A stretch of DNA of 64,000 nucleotides from Lumbricus terrestris (GCA_949752735.1 OX457047.1:6886266-6950265); one strand, 5' to 3'; positions 12,414 through 23,261 are shown, counted from the first letter of the stretch. Translations and numbers: made by a program. Notes: generated by a model not told the origin, from the sequence alone.

Positions 12414-12511
12414 CAGTAGCAGCAGCAGCAGCAGTAGCAGCAGCAGCAGCAGTAGCAGTAGCAGTAGTAGTAGTAGCAGTAGCAGCAGCAGTAGCAGTAG
12501 CAGTAGTAGTA
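12332..12511. repeat. (AGT)n/(AGC)n microsatellite
   Basis: About 60 triplets, AGT at first, then alternating AGT and AGC. It produces long poly-Ser and poly-Leu readings that are not genes. Confidence 0.97.
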
Positions 12512-12569
12512 TGCATTTGGTAGCTAGATCTATGAGAATGACAATGTGAGTTATGTATGTAGGTATGTA

Positions 12570-12800
12570 TGTATGAGCACTTGTCATAGCGCCGCTTCAA
12601 GATGTCTACTCAGATGCACTCCCGACTAGGCCTACAGCACGAACACAGAATCATTGTTTCACGCCGAAGCGCATGAACAATAATTGCAATTGGAGAGGAC
12701 TTTCTCAAAGTCCTTATGCGACGGATTCAGGTTGATTCAAACCCATAACATTCCGGCTTCAAGGCACCGGACATACCCACTACACCACAGCGCCTCACAA
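12570..12800 (-). mobile_element. tRNA-derived SINE copy
   Basis: Diverged copy of the SINE at 11887 on the opposite strand: tail hairpin at 12592-12630, GTTTCACGCCGAAGCGC in the body, head with CACTACACCACAGCGCC at the right. Confidence 0.75.
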
Positions 12801-12834
12801 CGTAACGCTAAGTAACGTTTCTGCAATGCTAAAC

Positions 12835-13334
12835 CTTTTTCGGGTCGATGTCGTCCAAGTGATTCTGCACAAACTGGATGGTCGACGTGAAATCCGCTTG
12901 GTTGAATTCGTACGGAATGTTCCATCCGATCGGTCCGAACTTCCGCCTCTCCTGGACGGTCGTGTGAAGGAAGGCGACGGCGTAGAGCAGCGGCTTCCAC
13001 TGGGGCATCGTGATGACGTCCAGCTGGTCCTGGTTGATCAGACCGTACGTCCTCTTCAGTCCGGCCTTCACTCCCTGCGGTGGTTCGGCCGTGAACTTGA
13101 TCGACGACTGGAGAAGGTTGATCGGGAAGTTCGGGTGGCCCTCCGTCGTGATCCAGCACCGGAAGCCGTCGTTCAGGTTCTCCGTCTGCGTGACCGTCTC
13201 GAAGAGTTCGTCCATGTAGTCGAGGCCGAGGTGGCAGTTGTGCAGAAGGATCCAGCTGCCGTCCTGCATCGACTGCGAGACCAGACGACGCGCGTGTACC
13301 TCCTGGCCCTGACCCATCGATATCGCTCCACACC
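12835..13334 (-). CDS. DNAH5: Dynein heavy chain exon e11
   Basis: 166 codons after two phase bases, the longest exon seen. Contains the signature stretches of the dynein C-terminal region: [100 protein letters not shown]. Acceptor AAAAAG|GG gives CGG with the last base of e10, reading [14 protein letters not shown]. Donor AAG|GTTTAG (weak consensus), phase 0. GC content is clearly higher than in flanking introns. Confidence 0.95.
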
Positions 13335-13429
13335 CTTTTTAACGATAATTAAAAACAAATAAATACCTGGACAGATAAAAATTATGTTGCAAGATGAACA
13401 ATAAAATTATGTCAACGCAATTTCGATCG

Positions 13430-13630
13430 ACGCCGATATCTCCACCACTGTTAGCACTTTGACAAGTGCCAGCCTCAGGCTTGGGTGAAGAAGGAGGGCG
13501 ACGCTAATGATCCTTGTTATCACATTATCACACAGTATCGTTACACAAATACAACCAACGATACTTCGCCAATCTTTGCACTCTGGCAGTGCCAGTCCCA
13601 AGCCTGAAGAAATGAGGAGGAGGAGGACGC
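13430..13630. repeat. Two copies of the GCCAGTCC dispersed repeat (RTE-tail-like)
   Basis: Repeat with the pattern CACT(C/T)TG.CAGTGCCAGTCCC AAGC..GGA, then (G)GAGGGCG(A/T)CGCTAATG and TTRTTAYCACA. Inverted pair here. Similar copies lie near 16205, 18075, 27665, 30725, 35483, 39085, 39275, 41080, 42860, 44683, 45600, 46165, 50940, 52440 and 53135. Its resemblance to the 3' region of RTE LINEs is from memory of that family. Confidence 0.55.
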
Positions 13631-13891
13631 AGTATCCCTAAACAACAACTAACCTAAATAATCGCACACGAATAAATGAATAATTATTATATAGATGAAT
13701 ATAATAATGCTGATAAATAAGTAAACATATAAATTAGCAAATAAAAAAATTAATAGAAGACAAACGGATATTTTAAGAATAAACTAAAAGTGCAGAAAAA
13801 GGATATGTTAGCGGACGAAGAGTTGAAAAGATTATATTATGCCTAGAGCCTCTCTATACGTTTAGCCATATTCAATATATTTGGCCCTATC

Positions 13892-13930
<39 letters not shown>

Positions 13931-13984
13931 CAATTTATATAAAACTCCAAACCCTTCTATGTTTATAAATGTACTCCACCATAA

Positions 13985-14045
13985 TTCCTCGAAATCGCTC
14001 TACACCCTTTTTAATGCAGAAAGATATAGACAAATAAACAGAAAT
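13985..14045 (-). pseudogene. Direct fragment of the e11 acceptor region
   Basis: AATCGCTCTACACCCTTTTTAA (split as AATCGCTCTACACC and CTTTTTAA) parallels the e11 start and acceptor at 13321-13342, followed by similarly AT-rich sequence with ACAAATAAA. It is in the same orientation as the gene and 0.65 kb upstream of the true acceptor. Short, so moderate confidence. A (TA)n run lies at 13895-13926. Confidence 0.5.
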
Positions 14046-14286
14046 GAATAAACTAGATTGATATCAAGTGTGTAATGCTGTAAGCCTTGAGTGCAACATT
14101 GTGACCGCGCCGGTTGTTCTGCCCCAATCGTCAGTTTTGGGAACTGAATAAAATTTATTAAATTAATGGAATTTCATTACCAGCTAAAATTTACGAATAC
14201 AGGAACTCTTTGGCCGTGGTTTGGCTGGGAGGGTTGCTTAGTTGGTTTCTTGAAGGGTGCCGTCCGTAAAAACTTTCGGAATGAAT

Positions 14287-14598
14287 GAATGAATGAACTT
14301 AGGCATTCCTTCGAACTTTCAACTTACGTATTCCTTCGAACTTCAACTTACGCATTCCTTCGAACTTCAATTTACGCATCCCTTCGAACTTTCAACTTAC
14401 GCATTCCTTCGAACTTCAACTTACGCATTCCTTCGAACTTCAACTTATGTATTCCTTCGAACTTTCAACTTACGCATCCCTTCGAACTTTCAACTTACGC
14501 ATCCCTTCGAACCTTAAACTTACGCATTCCTTCGAACTTTAAACTTGCGCATCCCTTTGAACCTTAAACTTACGCATTCCTTCGAACTTTCAACTTAC
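14287..14598 (-). repeat. Minisatellite built from the 5' splice site of exon e10
   Basis: About 13 units of 24-28 bp. Read on the gene strand the unit is GGAATGC|GTAAGTT followed by about 12 bases including GTTCGAAG. The first GGAATGC|GTAAGT is the exon/intron border of e10 itself; later units repeat both the exonic and the intronic part of the site. Variants include GCAAGT in one unit. Confidence 0.93.
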
Positions 14599-14734
14599 GC
14601 ATTCCTTTTGACTTTGCAAGTCGTTCGATGTTCTCCGTTGGATCGGATCCCATCGAAAGGAAGCAGATCATTGGAGTGCGACAATCACTCTCAGACCACA
14701 TCGCATCCATGTCCAAAACGACTCCCTCAGCATA
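14599..14734 (-). CDS. DNAH5: Dynein heavy chain exon e10
   Basis: 45 codons plus one base: [18 protein letters not shown], then [20 protein letters not shown], then LAKSKGM. Conserved FLSMGSDPT is typical of the segment after AAA6. Acceptor TTTCAG|TATGC; donor ATGC|GTAAGT, the first unit of the splice-site minisatellite. Phase 0 from e9, phase 1 to e11. The exon is bounded by minisatellites on both sides, within a few bases on the donor side and about 10 on the acceptor side. Confidence 0.92.
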
Positions 14735-14744
14735 CTGAAAGACA

Positions 14745-15600
14745 CAACTGATTGGTTGATCGATTTGCTGACTGGTTGATTGACTGGCTGACTGTTTTAT
14801 TGGTTGATTGATTGATTGGCTGACTGACTGACTGGTTAATTGACTGGCTGACTGATTAATTGACTGGCTAACTGGTTAATTGACTGGCTGACTGGATATT
14901 TGACTGGCTGACTGATCAATTGACTGGCTGACTGTTTGATTGGTTGACTGATTGGCTGACTGATTAATTGACTGGCTGACTGTTTGATTGGTTGATTGAT
15001 TGGCTGACTGACTGGTTAATTGACTGGCTGACTGATTAATTGACTGGCTGACTGGTTGTTTGACTGGCTGACTGGATAATTGACTGGCTGACTGATCAAT
15101 TGACTGGCTGACTGTTTGATTGGTTGATTGATTGGCTGACTGATTAATTGACTGGCTGACTGTTTGATTGGTTGATTGATTGGCTGACTGACTGGTTAAT
15201 TGACTGGCTGACTGATTAATTGACTGGCTGACTGGTTGTTTGACTGGCTGACTGGATAATTGACTGGCTGACTGATCAATTGACTGGCTGACTGTTTGAT
15301 TGGTTGATTGATTGGCTGACTGGCTGGTTAATTGACTGGCTGACTGGATAATTGACTGGCTGACTGATCAATTGACTGGCTGACTGTTTGATTGGTTGAT
15401 TGATTGGCTGACTGATTAATTGACTGGCTGACTGGTTAATTGACTGGCTGACTGATCAATTGACTGGCTGACTGTTTGATTGGCTGACTGACTGGTTAAT
15501 TGACTGGCTGACTGATTAATTGACTGTCTGACTGATCAATTGACTGGCTGACTGGTTAATTGACCGACTGACTGATCAACTGACCACTCAATTTGCTGAC
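14745..15600. repeat. 16-mer minisatellite with 180-bp higher-order period
   Basis: Variants of TTGACTGGCTGACTGG/AT with TTAA, TCAA and TTTGATTGG inserts. Blocks starting at 14931 and 15111, and at 14971 and 15151, match over 180 bp, so there is a higher-order repeat. On the gene strand the array sits directly before the e10 acceptor and is rich in CAG. Confidence 0.95.
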
Positions 15601-16437
15601 AGAGTGACTAGCAGACTGATACTCTTATTGCATTTTTAATGTAAAGGCTGAATGATTCAACAAATGCCTGAGTGGATGATTTCGTATTAATTGAGTGAGA
15701 AGACTGATTTATGCAATTGTGTGTAATAAAACGACGTTTTTTCTATGTGCATGATCATATTATTATTTATGATATTTCCTAGAGAGCATTATACATGTCG
15801 GCTACTCAGAAGCACTCCCGGCCTAGCCACAGCTAAGTAAGCCAATTTGAGATTCTTAAAAAACTGAGTGGAGCGACTCTTTGGCAATGAGCGCCGTGTA
15901 ACAGGGAAGCAAGGCATCTTAAACGCCAATTCAGATTTAAAATCGATTGAAAAGTCAGAGAATAGTTCATTGATTGAGCGATTGCGCAAAGGCGTAGCTA
16001 AATTTATTTGAAGAATATTAGAAATTGGTTATTTTAAAGCCGGACTCTAGATGTCCCTATAAACACCTTTTATTCGTAATTTACTTCGGTATATGTGTTA
16101 GTTTTCGTCCTAAAATAGTATAATTATATGACATCAACTCTGGGCCTACAATTAAGAGTGGGGAAGTTATATTTACTACTGGAAAATTGAAAATTCCTAT
16201 TTCGGCTGCCAGGTCACAGCCTCACTTTCCTTCAGGCTTTGGACTGACACAGCAACAGTTCGCCCACCGGCGGAGGGAAATACGAATAATAATGAATTAT
16301 ATTATTTACAAAAAAATAATATTACAAATTATTTAATGCTCTCTATCGCTGTCTCTATGGACACCTTTTAATCGCAATTCTCAACGCTACATGAATGGCT
16401 TTTGACCTGAATTCCCAGGTAAATTGTAAGAAAGGCC

Positions 16438-17080
16438 TTAACCCTTTGGAGGTGAGGTGACCATTTGTAACGCCAGAGGTGAGGTGGGGTTTGACAAACC
16501 CCAATACATATTTTTATTTTCAAGCCACGATATCAAATGGAAAATACTAAGTTGAGTTAAACTATTCTTCTATGATCAATAATCAACTAAACAGACGATT
16601 ACCACAAACAAATATCTGCTTTCAATCCATATTAGATGGCCAGAAGGTGGACCATCCAATGTGTACTTAACCCATGCAAGTTTGGGTCCTCATGTGCAAC
16701 ATTATCAAATGCACGAATAACCATAATATATATATTTTTAATACAACATAAAATGCTTTAGCCATCATTGTCGTCAGCCTTCTCAATGCCAACACAAAAT
16801 TGACGTGTTCATTGTTCAAGGCACACTAGCATGCCAAATCATGGCTCATAAAATCAACATGTATAATTGTTTGTATACGAAAAATTGCAATTTCCTTTGA
16901 ATATGCAACAAAATAAAAAAACTGTTCGTTCAAATTACCTGAAATTGTGGGTAAGTGTCCGTATTTCATATTCACAAAGGTAGAAAAAATAATTAGAACT
17001 GGCTCCATGTTTTCCGCTAAAAATTTAAAGTAGAATGCCTCTGGGGTGTGTCACACCCCACCTCACCTCCAACGGGTTAA
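16438..17080. mobile_element. Non-autonomous TTAA (piggyBac-type) element, 635 bp
   Basis: TTAA at 16438-16441 and 17077-17080 flank an element (16442-17076) with inverted ends CCCTTTGGAGGTGAGGTG and, reverse-complemented from the right, CCCGTTGGAGGTGAGGTG. Both ends carry a subterminal palindrome (GGGGTTTGACAAACCCC left, GGGGTGTGTCACACCCC right). TTAA target duplication and CCC termini are the piggyBac hallmarks. No transposase remains. 15600-16438 has a short SINE/LINE tail near 15800-15835 and two ACACCTTTA copies (16061, 16361). Confidence 0.85.
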
Positions 17081-17134
17081 ACTAACAATATTATAAATAA
17101 CACTGAGGGAAGACTATCTGAAGACTATCTTACC

Positions 17135-17640
17135 ATATTGACTGATTGAGTGACTAAATGATTGATTGACTGACTGACTGATTAGTTGATGGATTGATTC
17201 ACTGACTGTGGCTGATTGTCATACCGGTTGTCTGACTAATTATTGAGTAATTATTGACCAATAATTGACTGAAATATTCATTGGCTGATTGAATCGTCAG
17301 TTGGCTATTTGAACGAATGATTGACTAAATCATTGATTGACTAAATGATTGATTGACTGATTAATTGACAAAAATGATTGATTGATTTATCGACAAAATG
17401 ATTGACTGATTGACTGACTAAATGATTGACTGATTGATTGACTAAATTATTGATTTACTGATTTATTGACTAAATGATTGATTAACTGATTGATTGACTG
17501 ATTGATTGACTAACTAAATGACTGGTTGACTAAAGGATTGATTGACTGACTGATTGATTGACTAAATGATTGAATGATTGATTGACTAAATGATTGATTG
17601 ACTGATTGATTGGCTGATTTAGTTGAATGGTTGAGCACTT
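17135..17640. repeat. Degenerate (GATTGATTGACT)n minisatellite
   Basis: Tetranucleotide-like TGAT/TGAC tract related to the array at 14745-15600; its right edge lies about 10 bp inside the intron after e9. Confidence 0.9.
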
Positions 17641-17649
17641 ATATCGGAC

Positions 17650-17817
17650 CTGTTTTCCCATGACCTCAGCCATATATGTCTTCGCCATTGGAATCGTTCT
17701 GTCCGGACACCAGCTTCGGATAAGTAACAGTTTGTGGAAGGTGCTGAGCGATTGTCCATAGCCATCTGGAATGACAGCTTCCTCCGGAGCCTCCGTATCA
17801 AACCATTCCCTCCACGC
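17650..17817 (-). CDS. DNAH5: Dynein heavy chain exon e9
   Basis: Exactly 56 codons: AWREWFDTEAPEEAVIPDGY, then GQSLSTFHKLLLIRSWCPDR, then TIPMAKTYMAEVMGKQ. LLLIRSWCPDRT is a hallmark of the post-AAA6 region. Acceptor CTTGTAG, donor CAG|GTCCGA (weak). Phase 0 at both ends. Confidence 0.93.
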
Positions 17818-18214
17818 CTACAAGATAACAATGGATTCTTCTTCAACACCAAGCAGCAAACGAACAGTATTTATTGTTATCTTCGTCGTGAGAACTTTCA
17901 AAGAGTAACGATGATTTCATACAGATTAGCTTGTTGCTTGTTTCTAGCATATCAATTTCTTTTAATTTCTTGCGAATTATTCGAACTCTTATTGTCTAAT
18001 TATTGTGTAGTATAGCATGGTCCTGTTTTGTAGAAACTCATCCGAAAAGTGTCTAATGGCATATTTCTACTGCCACAGTAGCCCCACCATCCTTTCAGTT
18101 TGGACTGGCACCACACCAGTACGCGCAACGGTGGAGCTAAATTTATATGAAGAATACTACAAACTAGCTGGGGTACCCATCGTTGCCCGGGAATTTTAGG
18201 ATTCGCCGCGTTCC

Positions 18215-18475
18215 CGGAAAATTCCCTACTTCCTCACCCTCACTTCGCCCCATTCCCTCACTCCCTCCCACCCTCCTTCTCCTCTCCCAACCCACCTCCC
18301 TCCCTCCTCCCCCTCTCATCGCCTCCCATTCCACCCCTCCCCACTTCCCTACTCCCCCTCCACCGCCCCCTCTCCATTTCCTCCCCTCCCTCCCTCTCAC
18401 TCCTCCCCTCCCTCCCTCCCACCTCTTTCCCACACCCCCTCCCACCTCCCTCCATTACTCCCACCCTACTGCCCA
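18215..18475. repeat. Pyrimidine-rich low-complexity tract
   Basis: (CCCTCC)-like, almost pure pyrimidine on the plus strand. It generates Pro/Ser and Gly/Arg readings that are not genes. A GCCAGTCC-type repeat relic lies at about 18075-18140. Confidence 0.9.
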
Positions 18476-19059
18476 AGATTAATTTATTTTCGGTATTCAG
18501 TGACATTACCTTGTTTTATAAATTTCGATCAAGCGTTCAAATAAGAAGTGCTTTATTCTTTTTGCGAAACGACGCGCTATCAGATCGGCCTTCAGCGAAA
18601 AATGACATTGTTTTATTTTATTTTCTCTTCGTGTAATAATTTGCCGTCTGTCAACTTAATCTTCTTGAATAAACGAAGCATATAATATTAATTATTATTA
18701 GGAAGTGATGGCGTCAAAAATCTATGAGTTCGTGTTGAAAGACGATGGGCGACGTAAATAGGCCTACTGTGTTAAGTCTGGCAGAAATTTAAAACTCGGG
18801 AAAAAGGTGAGATTTTTGGATTGCGAACCCCCATATGCCCTGCTCAGGGTCCACTCCGACCATCTGCGAAGGATTGGGGTCTATTGCTTCAAAACTGTGG
18901 CAGTGTTCATCTAACAAGCAAACAAACACACAGACTTACTAAAATTTATATAAGATAATTATTATAAAGCTGGTCTCTAGACACCTCTTATTCGCAATTT
19001 TCTTCGCTGTATGAGTTAGTTTTTGCCCTAAATTAAGAGTCTATTCAAAACATTGCCAT

Positions 19060-19880
19060 CCATTCATGAGTTTCATCTAGCGCCATTTCGGCGGTCCGGG
19101 ATACGAATGGGACGGACCTTAGCGACCCGAGCAGCACCTATAATCTTATCTAGCCTAGATCCAGTTAAGAGTAAATTTACCTGGTTAGACACCCGGAAGC
19201 AACTTGCCAAGCTAGACTTCGTTGCACTTGCGACTGAATTTCCACGGTCATACCATCTCAACTACGGTCCGCGACTTCGGTGTCCTGTTGGACGAAGAAC
19301 TCAATTTTGCTTCTCACATTCACCGTCTTGACCGGGAAGGCCGGTACCGTCACTATCAGCCGCGCCAGCTTCGCACCATTTCCCGTTCGCCTATGTCTAG
19401 TGCGACCACCACCCTAATGCATTCTTTCAACACAGCCCGCTTTGACAACTGCTCGTCAGTCTACTCTGTCCATCGATATTGGACTGAGTGCCACAAATTC
19501 CCATTGTTGAGCATGTGCTGGATTCTTTACACTGGCTTCCTACCCGGCAGAGCAACGCGTCTGGGATCGCTGCTTCGGTTCTGCAATGGCAGCCTGTTGA
19601 TGCCCCGGCTTCCTGTTAGAGAGCTCTGTTTTTCCTCGGGTATCCAAGGCCACCGCACTCGTTATTGGTTACATTTGCACGTATACTGTAACTACGCAGC
19701 ATCGAACCTTTCCGTGGTGGGTCCAGTGACCTGGATTGAGTTCCCAGGAACTGCCTCGGCATCCTGGGACTCTTATTGAATCATTTTTGTTCAACTAAAA
19801 CCCTTACTTTTTGTTTGCCATAGCAGACAGCACAGCTGAGTGTAGTCCCATGGAGAAGACGCTTTAGAAATCCATGAATG
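19060..19880 (+). pseudogene. CR1/Rex-like LINE, RT C-terminal part, frameshifted
   Basis: Plus-strand readings in more than one frame match the end of the reverse transcriptase: TVRDFGVLLDEELNFASHIH (RT palm after the active site), then LRTISRSPMSSATTTLMHSF, an ELC plus IQG segment, SNLSVVGPVTWIEFP, ending in a GAAT-type tail near 19870. Several frame changes; no active copy. Confidence 0.75.
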
Positions 19881-20159
19881 AATGAAAACGTCAGCCATCA
19901 TTTTTAGACACCTTTATATTGTAGTTCATAACTCTATATAAAAAACTTTGTGGTCATTAGCGCATTAAATAAATAAGGAACAGGTACAACGTTGTATCAA
20001 GTAAAACGAAAATACAAATATAAAAATAATTAATATTCATGCTACTTCCAAGACAGTCATAACAATATCGATAACAACAACAACGGTAATAATAATAATA
20101 ATAAGGGAACAGCTTTGAAATACTTTTCGTCTGGTGGCGTCATGTATAATTATGTGTAA

Positions 20160-20545
20160 TTATAATGTAATATGTAATATAGGCGTATTGAGTTCAGGGT
20201 AGCTGCATTGGTATGGCGATGTTGTCAGGGCCTCGCCCCAATTTACCTCAGAGAGCTATGCAGCTTTACATTGGGTATCCAAGGAAGTCGTCAGCTACGC
20301 TCTGCTGATAAGGGAGTCCTCTTAGTTCCTTTTTGCTCGTACTACTACCATGAAGAATCGAGCCTTTTCTGTGGTTGTCCAGTGGTCTGGAATGGCCTTC
20401 CTTTTGAGCAACGACTACACCCTGGGACTCTACCAGGATCCTTCCTTACTAAACTTAAAACTATTCTTTTTGGGAGCGCTGGAGTCGGGAGCGCCTCTGA
20501 GTAGTTTTTCTTGAAGTAGCGCTATATAGATTTCCGAATGAATGA
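20160..20545 (+). pseudogene. CR1/Rex-like LINE 3' end
   Basis: One open stretch: ALVWRCCQGLAPIYLRELC, LRSADKGVLLVPF, CPVVWNGLPFEQRL, FLTKLKTILFG. Followed by the family hairpin (20488-20528), TATATAG and GAAT repeats. 5'-truncated. The stop comes at the hairpin as in other copies. Confidence 0.85.
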
Positions 20546-20701
20546 ATAGGCCTGTATACATATTATGTAGGCTATGTCTTTTTGTATAATTATGCAAAAT
20601 ATATATATGAATCTAATTTTTCTCTATCCGTATCTTAGCGATCTTTTGTCAGTGGACTATTATTAATTAAATATGTGTTTAAATTTGCAATTATACCCTG
20701 T

Positions 20702-21133
20702 GGGGCCGTCCATAAAGTACGTCACGCTATTTTTGACCATTTTTGACCTCCCCCTGTCACAAACTGTCACAAATCTCGGACCCCCCCCCCCCTAAAGTAC
20801 GTCACACTTTCGAACAAAAAATTTAAAAACATAACCATTTAGCTAACCCTCTAAACCCTAGGATACTATCCCTAATCCCTCTGATATTGACGTGTGTCCC
20901 TAAACGCTTTGATAGTGACGGGAAATCAACTTTTATCCCGCCAGGCCGGGTTTTAGACACGCCTGGCCGGGTCGGGTCGGATTTTAGGTACTAAAAACAA
21001 AAAAAATATAAAAGAATTTAAAAAATAAATGTGTGACGTCACACATGGCCTGACCCCCTCCCCCTGTCACAAACTGTCACACTTTCTTACACCCCTCCCC
21101 CCCTGGAGCGTGACGTACTTTATGGACGGCCCC
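20702..21133. mobile_element. DNA transposon remnant with 27-bp perfect terminal inverted repeats
   Basis: Starts GGGGCCGTCCATAAAGTACG and ends with its exact reverse complement; identity extends through 27 bases (to CGTCACGCT). CTGTCACAAACTGTCAC occurs near both ends in direct orientation. Flanks share CCCTGT if the outermost bases are counted as target, so the target duplication (3-6 bp) cannot be fixed. No transposase; superfamily not assigned. Confidence 0.85.
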
Positions 21134-21629
21134 TGTTATCTACTTGCTTAAGTTTAATCCTCCATTTACAAGAATATCATAACAACGGACCCTAAATCAA
21201 ACCACGAGTAGCACGTTTGTCTATAAAGTGCTAACGACTTCAATTTTCTCGGCCTCGGCATACGAAGGCGGATGACCATTAGCCTTCCCCCTTGCCGTTC
21301 ATCTTCACACCGACAGAAAAAGTCGAGTTGTCTAGACTCTAGAGGGCACCGTAGGAGCAGAGGTATCTACACAGATTCCGCTCCACTGGGGATTGAAATT
21401 TCGGCTTCCCTTTTGACTATCCAGTCAGATAACCAATACACAATTAAGCATAGCTTCTACTCGCAAACTTTTCAATATTATTTTATGTTCATTCATTCAT
21501 TCATTGGAAGGGAAGCTACTCAGAGGCGCCATATGTTGATCATATTAACTGATTTTCCTGTTGTTTTCAAGCCATTAAAGTAGACCATAAAGAAATTACT
21601 TTAGAAAACGAATTAGTGAGTAGGCCTAC

Positions 21630-21766
21630 CTTTTCGCTTCGAGTGACTTGCGTAAGAATTTGGTTGAATTGACTGAGTTTGCTCAACTCAACGAGATTCA
21701 ACCAAGTCATGTCAGTTATCCAATGCGGTTTTGGATCCACGGCATTCAAATCCAGAGCAGCACCAC
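21630..21766 (-). CDS. DNAH5: Dynein heavy chain exon e8
   Basis: 46 codons including the split first glycine: [20 protein letters not shown], then [20 protein letters not shown], then [19 protein letters not shown] is strongly conserved in axonemal heavy chains. Acceptor GTTAG|GTGG, donor AAG|GTAGGC. Phase 1 in, phase 0 out. Confidence 0.93.
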
Positions 21767-21784
21767 CTAACAGATGAAGCACAC

Positions 21785-21950
21785 GTTCAGATTATTATTG
21801 CTGCTCTCATCATTATCGTCGTCATCATAATTGTCGTCGTCATCGTCATCGTCGTCGTCATCATCGTCATCAATGTCGACATCAAAAATAATAATAATAA
21901 CAATAACAATAACGATAACGATAACGATAATGATAACGATAATGATAATG

Positions 21951-22042
<92 letters not shown>

Positions 22043-22110
22043 CAATAATAATAATAATTCTGATTCTGATTATAATCAGTAACAAGAGTAGAACAAGCAA
22101 CAGCAGCAGC
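21785..22110. repeat. Compound (GTC/ATC)n, (GATAAT)n, (AAT)n, (CAG)n tract
   Basis: Four adjoining simple repeats just upstream of e8. They give poly-Ile, poly-Asn and poly-Asp readings that are not genes. Confidence 0.96.
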
Positions 22111-22273
22111 AGCAAGAACAACAATCGGAAGAGCAACAATGGCAGAAATAGCAATAGATCTAAATAGGGTGAAATATAAAACTATAGCTTAAAGAGATGA
22201 AGTTATTTCAAATGGTATCAGATCAGCTTTAGTATGAGGCGAGATATAGGCTATGAGACGAGACAGGATTACG

Positions 22274-22373
22274 ATGAATGAATGAATGAATGATTGATTG
22301 AATGATTGATTGAATGAATGAATGAATGAATGAATGAATGAATTAATTAATTAATTAATTAATTAATTAATTA
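22274..22373. repeat. (GAAT)n then (TTAA)n
   Basis: Tetranucleotide tail-like repeat, GAAT/GATT units followed by eight or so AATT units. May mark the 3' end of a vanished LINE copy. Confidence 0.9.
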
Positions 22374-22487
22374 AATTTGTTGATTGCACACACAAGCCTA
22401 ATACAACTGATAATAGCGATAATCATAATAATTCTTGCAATAATTGTAACAACAGCAATAACAACATCAAAATAACAACGAGACAAC

Positions 22488-22792
22488 CTTTGATGAAGCA
22501 TTGGAATTCCTCGCCACTCACAGCCTTCGCCTGCATCTGAATCTGGAGAATCATGAGAATTTGAAAGAGGAACTTGTCCTTCTCGTACAGACCGCGGGTC
22601 GTGTAGGTGAAGGTCAGGTAGGTCAGGTGGTCGATGATGTTCTGGATTCGCTTTGTCGTGAACGGGACTTGGCCGAGTGGACCATCGAGATGTCGAAGAG
22701 CTGAAGGAACTGGCGCAACGAAGTCTGGTACATATCGTTCACCATGCTCATCTTCACGATGAGGAAGTACAACACGGAGCCCCTCGTTGCAA
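22488..22792 (-). CDS. DNAH5: Dynein heavy chain exon e7, with a one-base frameshift
   Basis: Encodes the start of the AAA6 region: [40 protein letters not shown], then, one frame over, [20 protein letters not shown] and [20 protein letters not shown], ending EEFQCFIKG. At 22664-22666 the gene strand reads AAGTCCCGTTC where the conserved KSPF needs AAGTCCCCGTTC; one C is missing from a C run. Without repair translation would stop soon after. Either a sequencing error or a real lesion. Acceptor GTCAG, donor AAAG|GTTGTC, phase 1 at both ends if the base is restored. Confidence 0.88.
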
Positions 22793-23261
22793 CTGACAAC
22801 GCAAAACGGGTAACATAATACAGTTTCGAACGCCTGACATGACACTATTTTGCATCATTTACCTCAAATGAGAAAGTTCTAGTCCATTATAATAATCATA
22901 GCTAAACATTTAAAACATAATTCTAGCAAATGTAACATAGTCTGGCCACGTTAAAATGATCTGGCACAAATTTTTTGTCATCTAGAAAATTTAACATAAA
23001 TCGACCGTAAATAGTTTAATACTAAACTATCTGTGGTTGATTTTTTAGTTGTTAGCATTATGGAGGTAGGATATGTGCAACTCGCAGTCTGCACAGACAT
23101 TTGGTTCAAGCTTAACGCCCCGTTTGAGCCCCATTTTTGACCTCAGCTCAGATAACAATTGCAGAGACTGTAAAATGTCGGTGGATCGTTGCCCCTATTT
23201 GTCATTATCGTCATTTATATTCATCTGCACACTGTTTCTTATTAGACACGCCGCTAAGGCG

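Noticed and set aside
12253..12600. Long poly-Ser, poly-Leu and poly-Thr readings
   Set aside because: Produced by the (AGT)n/(AGC)n microsatellite in every frame; no start context or conserved sequence.
12826..13362. Plus-strand reading of 178 residues opposite e11
   Set aside because: Shadow of the GC-rich dynein exon on the minus strand, which has the conserved motifs and phase.
14287..14600. CRISPR-like regular repeats
   Set aside because: Units are contiguous with no spacers, and the repeat is the splice border of a eukaryotic exon.
18164..18506. Gly/Arg-rich and Pro-rich readings
   Set aside because: Low-complexity pyrimidine tract.
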